Notes: generated from the letters alone by a model not told the origin. 64,000 nucleotides of DNA from Bradyrhizobium sp. CCBAU 51627 (GCF_028128765.1 NZ_LBJG01000017.1:63964-127963), one strand, 5' to 3'; positions 48,717 through 58,917 are shown, numbered from the stretch's first letter. Program-made: numbers and translations.

Positions 48717-49472
48717 TCAGCTCACAATATCGACCTTGCCGGTGGCGATCCGATACAGGCCCCCGACGACCTTCAGTCGGTTCTGTTCGACTGCAGCGTT
48801 CAGAATCGGGCCCGTCGATTTAAGTTTGTTGACATTATCGATCACATTTTGCCGGGTTGCGTGAGCGAATGTGTCGCCGGCTTGCTGTAGAGATGCTTTC
48901 ACTCCAGGAGCAAGTGCGGTGACCAGGGATGAAATGTGCCCCGGCGGCGGCTTATCTTGATGGAGAGACTTGATCGTGGCGTCGATCGCACCGCAATGAT
49001 CGTGGCCGAGTACAAGGATCAGCGGCGTGTTCAGTACTGCGACCGCATATTCCATACTGGCGAGCGTATCATCATTGGCGAAGTTTCCGGCGACGCGGCA
49101 GACAAACAGATCACCTAGTCCGCTGTCGAAGACAAGTTCGGGCGCCACGCGAGAGTCGGCGCAGCTCAGAACCGCCGCATATGGATTTTGGCCCTCAACT
49201 AAGACCGGACGCTCGCGCCTGAAATCGTCGGCTCGTGATGCGCCCTGGACAAAACGATCATTCCCCCTCAGCAGCCGCTTTAGGGCAGCATCTGGCGCCA
49301 GCAGGTTGTCTGGCTTGGGCGGGCCTTTTGCTTCCTTCGCATCGACAATGCTATTGCCGAACCGCAGGGAAACTGCCAAAGCAGCGAACACCAACAGCGA
49401 CCGGCGCGAACGCGCTATCTTGGTTAAATGGTGCATGTTTGGAGAATGGGCTGCATGCATGTGTCGCCTCAT
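48717..49472 (-). CDS. Exported beta-type carbonic anhydrase
   Basis: 251 aa. The N-terminus has a basic region then a hydrophobic segment (SLLVFAALAVSLRFG), so the enzyme is probably exported to the periplasm. Zinc ligands and catalytic residues of beta-carbonic anhydrases are present: CADSRV (Cys and Asp/Arg pair, about residue 104) and GHDHCGA (His and Cys, about 156-162). It converts CO2 and bicarbonate. Its ATG overlaps the stop of the nuclease gene by four bases (ATGA), so the two are coupled. Alternative starts at the later Met codons (MHAAHS, MHHLTK) would still leave a signal peptide. Confidence 0.85.
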   Translation of the reverse strand: MRRHMHAAHSPNMHHLTKIARSRRSLLVFAALAVSLRFGNSIVDAKEAKGPPKPDNLLAPDAALKRLLRGNDRFVQGASRADDFRRERPVLVEGQNPYAAVLSCADSRVAPELVFDSGLGDLFVCRVAGNFANDDTLASMEYAVAVLNTPLILVLGHDHCGAIDATIKSLHQDKPPPGHISSLVTALAPGVKASLQQAGDTFAHATRQNVIDNVNKLKSTGPILNAAVEQNRLKVVGGLYRIATGKVDIVS

Positions 49473-50194
49473 CGCACGGCCTTACGCCACCCGGTGGCTT
49501 CGGCTTCCGCTTCGCTACAGAGCCAGCGTTCGCCGCGCTTCTTCGTCATGTCGATTTGTTCGTAACTGGGTTGCCCTGGCAGGTGATAAATGCGCTCGCC
49601 GGTGCGCCCGAGAGTGCCTTTTATCAGGCACTCGGGGGACGGCGGTTCCGATAGCAGATCGGATCCGAGCAGGACTTCCTGAGCGTTGATCGGAATCAAT
49701 GTCGCGCCGACGATAATCGTGCCCCTATTGCGGCGAGCCCAGTCCCAGGGGGCGATGAACGCCCCCGACCACAGCCCAGCATGGGCTGTGCTCGCCACCA
49801 ACTCATAGACAGCGTACGTATGGCGAGATGCACCAGCCGATAGTGCCCAGCCCGAGCGTACCATCCAGGCGTTCACATTCTCGCCTTCGATGAAGCAGCT
49901 GCCGAGGGCTCGCCTGTACTCGTCGGCTCTTTGGGTATGACAATCCCAGGTTCGCCCATTCGAATGCTTGATGAGCTCGTCGCGAGCAGCTACGCCGCAC
50001 GGCCATCTCCGGCCCTGGGCGTCGAGGCAAATCTGGTCCGTCTCAGGAGCTTCGATGCCTGAGAGCCGAACGTTGGTGTGCTCGATCTCGATAGTATTGC
50101 CGTCGAGGATGCGCGGAACACCGCTGAGTGTCGCGGCGCAGACCGGAGATGTGATGAGAGCGAGCAATGCGCATATGATTCCGCGGTGCTTCAT
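49469..50194 (-). CDS. Exported thermonuclease-like (SNase-fold) protein
   Basis: 241 aa from ATG 50194 (MKHRGIICALLALITSPVCA), giving a clear signal peptide; an in-frame start at 50230 would add 12 residues. The body is an SNase/TNase domain: SGVPRILDGNTIEIEHTNVRLSGIEAPETDQIC, then CGVAARDELI, YRRALGSCFIEGENVNAWMVRSGWA. The Arg/Glu catalytic positions of staphylococcal nuclease appear to be present in VRLSGIEAPE. Periplasmic or secreted phosphodiesterase is likely. First gene of a two-gene unit with the carbonic anhydrase, behind a NolA-type promoter. Confidence 0.8.
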   Translation of the reverse strand: MKHRGIICALLALITSPVCAATLSGVPRILDGNTIEIEHTNVRLSGIEAPETDQICLDAQGRRWPCGVAARDELIKHSNGRTWDCHTQRADEYRRALGSCFIEGENVNAWMVRSGWALSAGASRHTYAVYELVASTAHAGLWSGAFIAPWDWARRNRGTIIVGATLIPINAQEVLLGSDLLSEPPSPECLIKGTLGRTGERIYHLPGQPSYEQIDMTKKRGERWLCSEAEAEATGWRKAVR

Positions 50195-50321
50195 CCCGAG
50201 ACTAACCTTTCGCTCCTGATCCATGTTCACGCACGATACGGTGCCGATACATTCGACTGCCCGACCGAGTTATATCCGCTATCCGGCTGGCATTTTCGAC
50301 GTGCTTTATGAGAGCTTCGCG

Positions 50322-50352
50322 AAGCTACGACCTGACGCTGCGTAAGGGTCAA
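50322..50352 (-). promoter_or_regulatory. NolA-type promoter element, copy 7 (nuclease–carbonic anhydrase)
   Basis: Minus strand: TTGACC, 19 bp, TAGCTT; spacer CTTACGCAGCGTCAGGTCG. It lies about 130 bases before the nuclease ATG at 50194. Confidence 0.65.
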
Positions 50353-51635
50353 GAGATTTCTTCCGCAGTGCGTGCGGCGGTATTCGAGCATCGACGGCTC
50401 TCTCACTGGGAGCGCCCTGTACCCTCTCGACCTGAGGAGAAGATCCGCATCGGGCCCCGCCGAACTCGCGGTGATGGACAAACCCGAGCGTCGGAATGTT
50501 GTCTTTGCAAAATTGCCGACTATGAAGCGTCGGCGCTCGCGGTGCAGTCAGGCGTGGAGGAGCAACCTTGCTGTGGTTGGTGACGACTTCGGATCGGCAA
50601 ACTGGACGCTGCCGACCGTTCCGACTAGGACAATGAAATTGCGCCCTAAGTCTTGACAGGAAAAAGATGTTCAAGAAGCTTCTGGTCTGAATCGCTCTGA
50701 CCGGATTCAAAGGAAGACGCAATGGAGTTCAGCCTCAACGCTCGCCGCGCAAATGAACCTTTCTTGTTTGAGAAAACCGCACAAATCCCGTGCCTTCTTA
50801 CGCCCGAGATGATCGGTTATGGCAATCGCATTGGGGCTTTTGGCTCCTCCGCGCTGCACCATATTCGTTAAGCGCTACGTCTCAAACGGTTTTACAAGGA
50901 CTGAATTATTTATGACTGAGGCCGCGCGACGGGCGGCCGCTCTTTGGTAGGGACGTTCCCCGCGATCTCAACGTGCTTACCCAGGAGCGCTGGCATTAGC
51001 GTGCGTTTGCTCCAGAAATTGTAAAGGCTGCGATATTGAGCCGCGGCTTTGCCGTAGACGCGCCGGAGAAGGGGAGGCGGCCCACGTGTTCGGATAATCG
51101 CGAGTACCATCCTGATGCAAATTCAGTGCGAGGCTTCAGTCTACAATACGCGTTGCGCATCACCGCACTCGGGGCGGATAGCTTCGGTGCGGTTGCCGAC
51201 TCAAGCTGCGCATCATTCTTAAGCACCTCGCTGCACGATTGGAATGACATGGTCGCGGCCGTTCGGGAAGTACCGGTCTCTTCCTGCGCGCTTGAAGTGG
51301 ATGGCGCTTTCCCATGCGTCGAATCCGGATCTATGCGTGCAGACGAATGAGCGCGAGGAAAGCTAGGGGCCGAGCCAGTCTGGTCCTCGACGTTCTCGCG
51401 TACGGGCCCGGAGCTTCCCACCCTGCGCACTCGGAAATGTGCAGGCGCTCAGCGGGCATGCCGGGGTCGCTACCGCTGCCCCGTTCGCGGTAACTTCCTC
51501 GTCGCTTTCGTCTCAGAGAAAGGGCAGCCGGACAGTTGCGGAGCCCTAAACAACAGAGCGGTATGTCTTGCAGTAGAGTCCGACGCGCCTGGCCATGGAC
51601 GGGTGCGGCGCGATGTTGCGCTGCACGACCGTTTA
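50353..51635. other. Gene-poor stretch
   Basis: About 1.3 kb without a supportable gene. Frames of 60-140 codons overlap on both strands but have no recognised sequence. Confidence 0.3.
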
Positions 51636-52436
51636 CTAAGGCCTTCGCTCTTCTAAGTCTTCCTCTTCCTTTGGCTCGGTGCGTTGGAACCAGGAGCCGG
51701 GAGGAAATTTCCCGATACGCTTGGCAAAGGAGGATTGTGGCTCCCAATCATGTCCTTCGGTCTTCTCGAAAGAGATGACCCCATTGTGTGTAAAATAACG
51801 TGGTCCTTGGATACTACAGTTCACAACGAGCAGAACGCGCCAAATATCTCCTTTCTCGGTCGGCTTGTCATTCCGCTTCGGTAGGTAGTCCACTCCAACA
51901 GGATCGACGATAGTGCAGCGGCCGTGCCGCAGAAGATCGCCGAGCCGGCCTTGCGGCGTAGTCACAAAGTTGAAGTTGGTCGGATCATGCAGAAAGCTAA
52001 GATTTGCGCCCCGTTCGCCATGTGCGACTTCAGTGGCGATCAACGAGAGCGCCAGGGCGCGCCAGCCCAACTCCATCGGCTTCGCATACGTTGAGGCGAG
52101 TTCAATCGTACCGTCGGGCGCGACTTTCCAGGCGATAACGGACTGTTCGTCTGATTTGTTGTCCCGGTGCCTGGTCCACGAAACGAAAACAAAGTCGTTT
52201 TGGCCAAGTTCAACAACGCCCCACATTTGAGGGACGAACTGGGCCACCATCGAAACATTGGAGATGATTTGTTCTATCGTCTCACCATCTTGCGATCGCC
52301 AAGTTGACTTGAGTCGTTCGACAAGGGGGCTGTCGTTGGCGCGAATACTGTTGCTCATGGCAGCCGGCCAGGCGAGGCAGATTAGAAATCCGGCCAGGCA
52401 AAGCCATGGCGCTGGTCTTCCAGACATTCTCTTCAT
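51636..52436 (-). CDS. Exported hypothetical protein
   Basis: 266 aa from ATG 52436, which has GAGG upstream; other in-frame ATGs at 52460 and 52538 are possible. The N-terminus (MKRMSGRPAPWLCLAGFLICLAW…) is a signal peptide. The mature part contains FVPQMWGVVELGQNDFVFVSWTRH, QSVIAWKVAPDGTIEL and RYFTHNGVISFEKTEGHDW, a mix of beta strands with many aromatic residues. The C-terminus is acidic and charged (EPKEEEDLEERRP). No domain is recognised. It probably acts in the periplasm. Confidence 0.6.
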   Translation of the reverse strand: MKRMSGRPAPWLCLAGFLICLAWPAAMSNSIRANDSPLVERLKSTWRSQDGETIEQIISNVSMVAQFVPQMWGVVELGQNDFVFVSWTRHRDNKSDEQSVIAWKVAPDGTIELASTYAKPMELGWRALALSLIATEVAHGERGANLSFLHDPTNFNFVTTPQGRLGDLLRHGRCTIVDPVGVDYLPKRNDKPTEKGDIWRVLLVVNCSIQGPRYFTHNGVISFEKTEGHDWEPQSSFAKRIGKFPPGSWFQRTEPKEEEDLEERRP

Positions 52437-53385
52437 AAACCTCAGCCTATCACGTTTCATCCAGACATCTTTCAAAGCGGGTAACCTTGAACCTGCTATG
52501 AGCGAGCTTAAGAAATGTCCCGAGATGCGAGGGGGCACCCCGCTAGCTCTCCCGCGCCAGCAGGCGCTCCCCTCTATGTCACGCGCCGCTGACTTCCCTC
52601 GCCAGCGACAGCGTCAATTGGCTGAGCTGGACATGCCCAGCAGGAGGAGACTGGGCATGCCGAGGGCTTGCATTCTTCGTGCCAGGCAAGAGGCGGAAAT
52701 TTTCAAGGATTTAGTGTCCCTCTTGTCGACTTTCCGACCTGCGCCCGTTTCGATGTTTTCATTCAGTGTATCCGCCGCAGCTGTCGTATCCCTGTGCCGC
52801 ACTGGATAGCTAGCGCAAGAGGTGAACGCCTCGATGCCAAGTGCCTGATAACAATCGGCGGTGCGTTTGCCGCCATTTAAAACCGTGCGGTTCGCTATCG
52901 CTGTCGTCGGCGTTCGAGCTACAGGATTGCCAGCGACACAAAGCCGAGTTCCGCCTTTGAAGTCCGGCCGGCACGCCAAATCAACCTCTCGCCGCGCATG
53001 TTGCTGGATTGCGCCACGTGCCCTGGCCTATTCGATGTAGATCCTTTAGTCCGAGAAAACTGCTGGCCAACGGAGGTGCTGGGCGAGCCTCTGGAAATCG
53101 GAAGCCGCATCGCCAGTATTCTGCTCGAAACAGCGGTACTCCCGGCCGGCAGGCTGCTTCTGTCCCTTTCATCGATCTGGCGTGCGGCGCCGCCTCAAGG
53201 CACCTCCGATGCTCATTGAGACATCTGACAAAGACATGTCTGATTACGGCATCTCTGATTGGAGAATGTCTCTAGATGGTGGTGAATCATACACATGCAC
53301 GCTCATTCGCCTCAAATGTCGCAGATTGGCTTGGCACACAATCTGAGAGGTTGACGGAAGAGTTCTCCTGCCGATAATCCACGGC
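52437..53385. other. Gene-poor stretch
   Basis: About 950 bases before the riboswitch. No supportable gene. No promoter recognised for metE. Confidence 0.35.
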
Positions 53386-53566
53386 CGTCGAGGTTCTCCG
53401 GTGCCCATTTGATCCGGAGCTAAGAGGGAAGCCGGTGCGAATGCCGGCGCTGCCCCCGCAACTGTAAGCGGCGAGCCGCTGTCCAACGATGTCACTGAAG
53501 CCTCCAAGGCTTGGGGAAGGCCGGACAGCAGCGATGACCAGCAAGCCAGGAGACCTGCCCCGACAA
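53386..53566 (+). ncRNA. Cobalamin riboswitch
   Basis: All conserved parts of the B12 aptamer can be read in order: P1 arm AGGTTCTCC at 53391; GGGAAGCCGGTGCGAATGCCGG; GCTGCCCCCGCAACTGTAAG (the B12-box region); GTCACTG; GGAAGGCCGG; CAGCGATGACCAGCAAGCC; and the closing GGAGACCT at 53549. The layout is the normal class. It lies 110 bases before metE, where cobalamin binding should switch the gene off. Confidence 0.95.
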
Positions 53567-53676
53567 AATATTGGTCCACGGGCGGGGTGTCTCGGTGGTG
53601 CGCCAAGCAGCCGTCGCACGCGCGACTCCCCTGCCTGCGTCCGCCATGGCCTCTGTCCCCAACAGGGGTTGACGCT

Positions 53677-56022
53677 ATGTCTCTTCGCTCTCTTCCAATC
53701 GCTACGCTCGGAACGCCACGCATCGGTCCAAGGCGTGAGCTCAAACTCGCTCTCGAAAGCTACTGGGCCGGAAAGATCAGCGAACAGCAATTGCACGAGG
53801 ACGCATCCGGCCTGCGCGCAGCGAACTGGGCTCGTCAGAAATCTCTCGGCGTCACGATCATTCCGTCGAACGACTTCTCGCTGTATGATCAGGTGCTCGA
53901 TACAAGTGTCATGGTTGGGGCCATCCCGGAGATCTACGCCTCGAAAGGAGAATCCGTTTCGCTCGAGACGTACTTCGCCATGGCCCGCGGATCACAATGC
54001 GACGACCAGGATGCGAGTTGCGGTCAGAGCCCACGGGGATCTGGCGCGCCCGCGCAGGGAATGACCAAGTGGTTCGACACCAACTACCACTACATGATTC
54101 CCGAGTTCTACAGGGGACAAGCGTTCAGACTGTGCTCTCGCAAACCCATTGAAGAGTACGAGGAAGCAAAGGCTCTTGGCTTTCAGACCCGCCCGGTCCT
54201 GATCGGGCCGGTCACATTCTTAAAGCTCGGCAAGAGTGCCGATAGCGCGTTGCAGCCCCTCTCCCTTTTGGATGATCTGATACCGGTCTATATCGACGTT
54301 CTGCATGAATTGGCCGAACGAGGGGCTAGTTGGGTTCAGCTTGACGAGCCCTGCCTGGCCCTTGATCTCGATGAGGCGGCGCGAAAATCTTTGCTACATG
54401 CCTATAACCGGTTCGCAAAGGAGGGACCGGCCATCAAGATCATGATTGCCAGCTATTTCGGCGCGCTAGGCGACAATTTGAATACTGCCTTGAACCTGCC
54501 AGTTTCCGGTCTGCACCTCGATCTTGTTCGAGCGCCAGAGCTATTGGATCAAATCATTGCTGACGGCCGAAGAGATCTCGTCATGTCGCTTGGTGTGATC
54601 GACGGCCGGAATATATGGCGCTCGAACTTGTCGTCGCTCCGTCAGCGGCTGGATCCAGCGATTGCGAAGCTCGGCAGGCACCGTGTACAGCTCGCTCCAT
54701 CCTGCTCGCTGCTTCACGTGCCGGTCGATGTTGAACTCGAGACCGGGCTTACGTCCGACGTCAAGAGCTGGCTTGCTTTCTCGGTTCAGAAGATGCGCGA
54801 GCTTGCGATCCTGGGGCGGGTACTCGCAGGCGACCAGAATGTTGGGCTAGCTCTTGCCGATTCGGAACGCGCTGTGACTGCCCGCCGGACTTCGCCGAAG
54901 ATCCATGATGCCAATGTCGCTGTCCGGGTGAGGACGATCGACCAGACGATGCGCCGGCGCGCCAGCCCATTTGCCCGTCGTTCCGAGATCCAAAGGAAAC
55001 GCTTTGGACTACCAGAGTTTCCTACCACGACGATCGGATCGTTTCCACAGACCACAGAGGTCCGAAATGCTCGTGCGGCGCATGCGCGAGGTGCGATGAG
55101 CGACGAACAATACGACAGGTTCCTCAAGGAGGAGATAGCCCGCGCCGTACGTTGGCAGGAAGACATCGGTCTTGACGTCCTCGTGCATGGCGAATTCGAG
55201 CGTAATGACATGGTGCAGTACTTTAGCGAGCAACTCGCCGGCTTCGCATTTACCAGGAATGGATGGGTACAGTCCTATGGTTCGCGCTGCGTCAGGCCCC
55301 CGATCCTGTTTGGGGACGTAGTACGGTCGAAGCCGATCACCGTGGAATGGTGGCGCTACGCGCAATCACTAACCAGTAAGCCGATGAAAGCGATGTTGAC
55401 CGGACCGGTGACGATCCTGAACTGGTCGTTTGTTCGCGATGATATTCCTAGAAGCGAGGTCTGCCGTCAGCTTGCGCTCGCGATCCGCGACGAAGTCCGC
55501 GATCTCGAGAATGCCGGTGCGGCCATGATCCAGATCGACGAAGCTGCACTCCGCGAAGGATTGCCATTGCGCCGATCGGACTGGAAGGCATATCTCGATT
55601 GGGCCGGGGATTGCTTCCGCATCTGCTCATCGGGAGTTGCCAATCAAACGCAAATCCATACACATATGTGCTACTCTGAGTTTAACGATATCATCGCTGC
55701 GATCGCTGCAATGGATGCGGATGTCATTTCGATCGAGTCGTCCCGCTCTAAAATGGAGCTACTGGATGCATTCAAGAAGTACGAATATCCAAATCAAATC
55801 GGACCTGGCGTGTACGACATCCACTCTCCACGCGTTCCCGAGGCGGGCGAAATGAAGGAGCTGATGGTGCTAGCTCGGACGCGTTTGCGGGATTCGCAGC
55901 TTTGGGTCAATCCGGACTGCGGCCTAAAAACGCGTAAATGGGAGGAGGTTCGGCCTGCGCTAACCAACATGGTCGCTGCCGCTCGCGAACTGCGCGCTGC
56001 AGCCTATCCGCAAAACCATTGA
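53677..56022 (+). CDS. metE: MetE, cobalamin-independent methionine synthase
   Basis: Transfers the methyl group of 5-methyltetrahydropteroyltriglutamate to homocysteine, giving methionine, in the cytoplasm. 781 aa from ATG 53677 (MSLRSLPIATLGTPRIGPRRELK), the usual length; an upstream in-frame start at 53587 overlaps the riboswitch end and is rejected. Two similar barrel domains are present. Zinc-binding residues in the C-terminal half are intact: His and Cys of IHTHMCYSEF, Glu of ISIESSRSKME and Cys of VNPDCGLKTR. The N-terminal domain has MTKWFDTNYHYM. A cobalamin riboswitch controls it, so it would be made when B12 is scarce. Confidence 0.96.
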   Translation: MSLRSLPIATLGTPRIGPRRELKLALESYWAGKISEQQLHEDASGLRAANWARQKSLGVTIIPSNDFSLYDQVLDTSVMVGAIPEIYASKGESVSLETYFAMARGSQCDDQDASCGQSPRGSGAPAQGMTKWFDTNYHYMIPEFYRGQAFRLCSRKPIEEYEEAKALGFQTRPVLIGPVTFLKLGKSADSALQPLSLLDDLIPVYIDVLHELAERGASWVQLDEPCLALDLDEAARKSLLHAYNRFAKEGPAIKIMIASYFGALGDNLNTALNLPVSGLHLDLVRAPELLDQIIADGRRDLVMSLGVIDGRNIWRSNLSSLRQRLDPAIAKLGRHRVQLAPSCSLLHVPVDVELETGLTSDVKSWLAFSVQKMRELAILGRVLAGDQNVGLALADSERAVTARRTSPKIHDANVAVRVRTIDQTMRRRASPFARRSEIQRKRFGLPEFPTTTIGSFPQTTEVRNARAAHARGAMSDEQYDRFLKEEIARAVRWQEDIGLDVLVHGEFERNDMVQYFSEQLAGFAFTRNGWVQSYGSRCVRPPILFGDVVRSKPITVEWWRYAQSLTSKPMKAMLTGPVTILNWSFVRDDIPRSEVCRQLALAIRDEVRDLENAGAAMIQIDEAALREGLPLRRSDWKAYLDWAGDCFRICSSGVANQTQIHTHMCYSEFNDIIAAIAAMDADVISIESSRSKMELLDAFKKYEYPNQIGPGVYDIHSPRVPEAGEMKELMVLARTRLRDSQLWVNPDCGLKTRKWEEVRPALTNMVAAARELRAAAYPQNH

Positions 56023-56547
56023 TCCCGAGCCCGGGTCTGTTCTCGCCAAAGCTAATTCGCTTGTGGCCATTTGCGCTTTCCACAATGTCGAGGCAAGCCC
56101 TGGCGCCAACAAGAATGCCCGGTCCATTTCGTGGACCGGGGAAGGTGCAGGGTCGGAGGAACGAGGGTGACGCGTCGCGCTACTTTCGTCGGCCGAGGGA
56201 GAATAGCTGATGGTTCGATCAAGGCGACAACATTCGCCAAAGGATCTGCGCCTATTATAAAGCACGAGTTTATCGCAGCTAAATTATGCGGTGGTATGCG
56301 ACCGTACAGCCTGAGAGTTAAAAATCTACACCGACGTTTGTCGCTCCTGAGCACGATGGCAACGGTTGCGACAGCAACGAGAAAAGTCATGCTTGACTGA
56401 AAGCAAGGCACCCACCACGCTTCGGTCCGCTCGGAGATGATTCCCGTCAGGCTCGCTCATTCGATCGACGCTGCATAGTTTCCGAAGAGCGCACGGCAGG
56501 GCGGTCCCCGCCCAACTCACGCCAGTCCATTTTGCAGGATAGCGCCG
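56023..56547. other. Spacer after metE
   Basis: About 525 bases. Apart from the hairpin at 56118-56140 there is no supportable feature. Confidence 0.4.
56118..56140 (+). terminator. Hairpin after metE
   Basis: CCCGGTCCA and TGGACCGGG form a 9-bp stem with a TTTCG loop, about 95 bases after the metE stop. No U-run follows, so termination is likely but not certain. Confidence 0.5.
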
Positions 56548-56778
56548 CTATCGCGGCCAGATACGCCAATGCGTTGGCTGCACGGCGACGTGCTTTCCGG
56601 TATTCGCGTTGATCCATCCGCCGAAGACCCGACGGCAAGGAAAGACAACCCGGTGAATCGAATTACCCTCGATCACGGCAATCTCCAGATCCTGATCGTG
56701 TGGCGGCACCGTTTCGAGCCGCTCCCAGATCAGATCGCCATTGGATCCTGGTCGGTGTTCATTGCTGCGGGCTGACAA
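56548..56778 (-). CDS. Small hypothetical protein (76 aa)
   Basis: TTG start at 56778; no good ATG is available in frame. The product has LIWERLETVPPHDQDLEIAVIEG, HRVVFPCRRVFGGWINANTGK and VQPTHWRIW, a beta-rich pattern with conserved Trp and Cys that I recognise as a common short unknown protein in Bradyrhizobium. No signal or membrane segment. Function unknown. Confidence 0.55.
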   Translation of the reverse strand: MSARSNEHRPGSNGDLIWERLETVPPHDQDLEIAVIEGNSIHRVVFPCRRVFGGWINANTGKHVAVQPTHWRIWPR

Positions 56779-56780
56779 AT

Positions 56781-57104
56781 TCAGATAACCTTGTGAAGAC
56801 TACGCACGTTACTTGGGTTCCGCGCGGACAGGCTCGGCCCGATATCGCGCGGACGGCCCGGGGTGTCGATCGCGTTAGCCGCGGCGATAGGGCTAATCGG
56901 CCATGCGCTGTTGTGAACAGAACACGATCCGCTCGCGAACTGAAATATTTTGACTTCCGCCACGAAAGAACGCCCGAGCTTCCGTCGAATCGATCTGATC
57001 AGCTCAAGAACTCGGTTGTTGGTATTTGTAGCTGTCAAGCTAAACTGGACTGCAGCTCCAGCAATCTGGCCCGCGGCGGGGTAAATGGTCCGGCTTTCTG
57101 TCAT
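56781..57104 (-). CDS. Doubtful 107-codon frame
   Basis: ATG 57104 with AGGGA 6 bases upstream. The first 60 residues are protein-like (NNRVLELIRSIRRKLGRSFVAEV), with a faint resemblance to phasin-type proteins; the rest is not. It ends just before the gene at 56548-56778 on the same strand. Possibly a shortened or frameshifted gene. Confidence 0.25.
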   Translation of the reverse strand: MTESRTIYPAAGQIAGAAVQFSLTATNTNNRVLELIRSIRRKLGRSFVAEVKIFQFASGSCSVHNSAWPISPIAAANAIDTPGRPRDIGPSLSARNPSNVRSLHKVI

Positions 57105-58116
57105 GTCACGTCCCTTATTGGTGAGACATTCCCTGTCCTGCGGCGTCATCCTGCTGGGTGTGTGGGTGAGCTCGGCCGCGCCCTCGCGCGCGCCGCGCAG
57201 CCCATCCAGCGAGAGCGCAAAGACCTCGGATTCGCTTAACAGCATTAGGATGAGCGTAGCTCCGCTCGGAGCCCATAGTCGGGCCGGTCCGCAGGCCGAT
57301 AAAGTGGACGCCGTCGCGAGCGGCGCAACCTATCATGTGCAGGTCATTGGCCCGCGGCTCGGCTGCGCCCGGCAGCAGTCCTAAAAAACGGTCGCTGCTA
57401 CCCGGACATGAAAGCATCATGGGCGCCAAATCTTTCTGTCTGCCATGCGTCTGACCTTACTGGAAGATACTTCTATCAGGACGCAGCCGCCGTAGCGTTG
57501 ATGCGGGTCAAAAAGTGGTGCCTGCCCGTTCGGGATTGGTCGAGCTCGAACGGACACAACGAGCCGCAGACGCCCGCGTTGACAGTCGACATGTCCGAAC
57601 TCGCGCTTCCGCCAGCGCCTCGCGTTTCTCTGCAACGCCCAGCATGTTGATTTGAGGCGCAACTCACGCCCACGGGCTACGACAGCATTTTCCTCATTGC
57701 TCCGTACACCCGAATCGTCGATCGATGTTCCGCCTTTCATTGTCGGTAGCTTTGCCGGCGCTGATCCCACCCTTAAGCTTTGGCACTGAGGTCCTGGACC
57801 GGGCTCATCGACGACAAGCCTGATGATCGGCTCTGCTGTCGCGCCGGCAAGTGGACCGTCGGATGCAGGTTCGGGATGCGCATTGCCCCGCGATCGCTTG
57901 CGCGTATAGCAGCCCGTCGGCGCATATAGAAATCCGGCCGCGATGAGCCGGCAAGCGATCGCGGTTCTTCGCGACAACAGGAGGCTAGCGCCGCGCTGCT
58001 ATACGACCTGTCTTCGGAGGAGCGGACAGAGCTCTCGGGATGCTGCTTGAGGCAAATCAAATACTCTAAGGGCGAATGGCAGATAGTGAATGAGCGAACC
58101 ACAGGAAGAGAGGGTC
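57105..58116. other. Gene-poor stretch
   Basis: About 1 kb with overlapping frames, none convincing. A minus-strand frame at 57417-57977 is long, but its sequence is Arg-rich and unlike any family. Confidence 0.3.
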
Positions 58117-58323
58117 ATGCCTTCATTTAACGTTCGGTTTATTAAGACCGTCTGCGACGATACCGGCGGTGAGCATCGTGCATGCCAGGCAGCATTCAAG
58201 GTCGATGCCGCCTCGCTGAGTGCTGCTGCACAGCAGGCGGAGACCGATTTCTGCAGGCAAAAGAGAGTCCGCGATTGGACAATCTTCGCCGATGTGTTGG
58301 AGCTTCGAACCCCGCCTGCATGA
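58117..58323 (+). CDS. Small hypothetical protein (68 aa)
   Basis: ATG 58117 with GAGAGGG just upstream; an in-frame ATG at 58090 is less well placed. The product reads MPSFNVRFIKTVCDDTGGEH, then ACQAAFKVDAASLSAAAQQAE and VRDWTIFADVLEL. This pattern, with a CDDTG turn and DWxxFADxxE end, is common in short unknown proteins of rhizobia. Likely a small soluble alpha/beta fold. Function unknown. Confidence 0.65.
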   Translation: MPSFNVRFIKTVCDDTGGEHRACQAAFKVDAASLSAAAQQAETDFCRQKRVRDWTIFADVLELRTPPA

Positions 58324-58421
58324 GCTAATCCGTCCACATCAGCCTTTTGAGCATCCCGCAAGGACGAGCACTCCTGAATAAGCAAAGGACCTTGCACTTC
58401 CCGATTGTTCCACGGAAGCTG

Positions 58422-58622
58422 GACGTCTTCAACACCGACTAAGTCTCGTAGTTTTCGCCCGCGACGTTTGTGCTCGCCAGTCATGGCATCGCCATCAGCG
58501 TGGACGGCTTGGGCGCCGGGCGCGACATCGTGGTCGTCGAGCATGCCTACGACACGTGTGTCCGACGCCCGCGTCTCGATCGGACGTACCTCGCTTTTTA
58601 CAATGGCCAGCGTTCCCTTTGA
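58422..58622 (+). pseudogene. IS3-family transposase C-terminal remnant
   Basis: In one frame: DVFNTD-stop-VS-stop-FSPATFVLASHGIAISVDG, then GAGRDIVVVEHAYDT and RTYLAFYNGQRSL. It matches the end of IS3-type OrfB (…IFNTDQGSQFTSxxFTxVLxxHGIAISMDGKGAWRDNVFVERLW…AYDxVSxARxSIGRYLAFYNGxRPHSSL), with two in-frame stops and deletions. It is dead. Confidence 0.85.
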
Positions 58623-58917
58623 ACCTTGGCGGCGCCGCTCCGGATCAAGCTTACTTCCGCCCGCTGCCATTTCGTGCGGTAGCCTCACTGTAGCACACGT
58701 TCCACTTATAGAAACGGCACGACGTCGGCAGTCGTGTTGGAATCCTGAAGGGACGGCCAATACGCCATCGCCCCGTGGCGAACCTCCCAAGTCAGATAGG
58801 TTGAATTGGTGGTATAGAGCACGTATCCGGCAATAGCGTAGCGCGCATCTGACCTATCGACCCAAGCGGGATCTCGGAAAAGCAGAGAGCGGAAGATCGC
58901 GCTGCTAGGAGGTAAGC

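Noticed and set aside
57999..58790. 263-codon minus-strand frame
   Set aside because: Antisense to the small plus-strand gene at 58117 and to the dead transposase; no recognisable domain.
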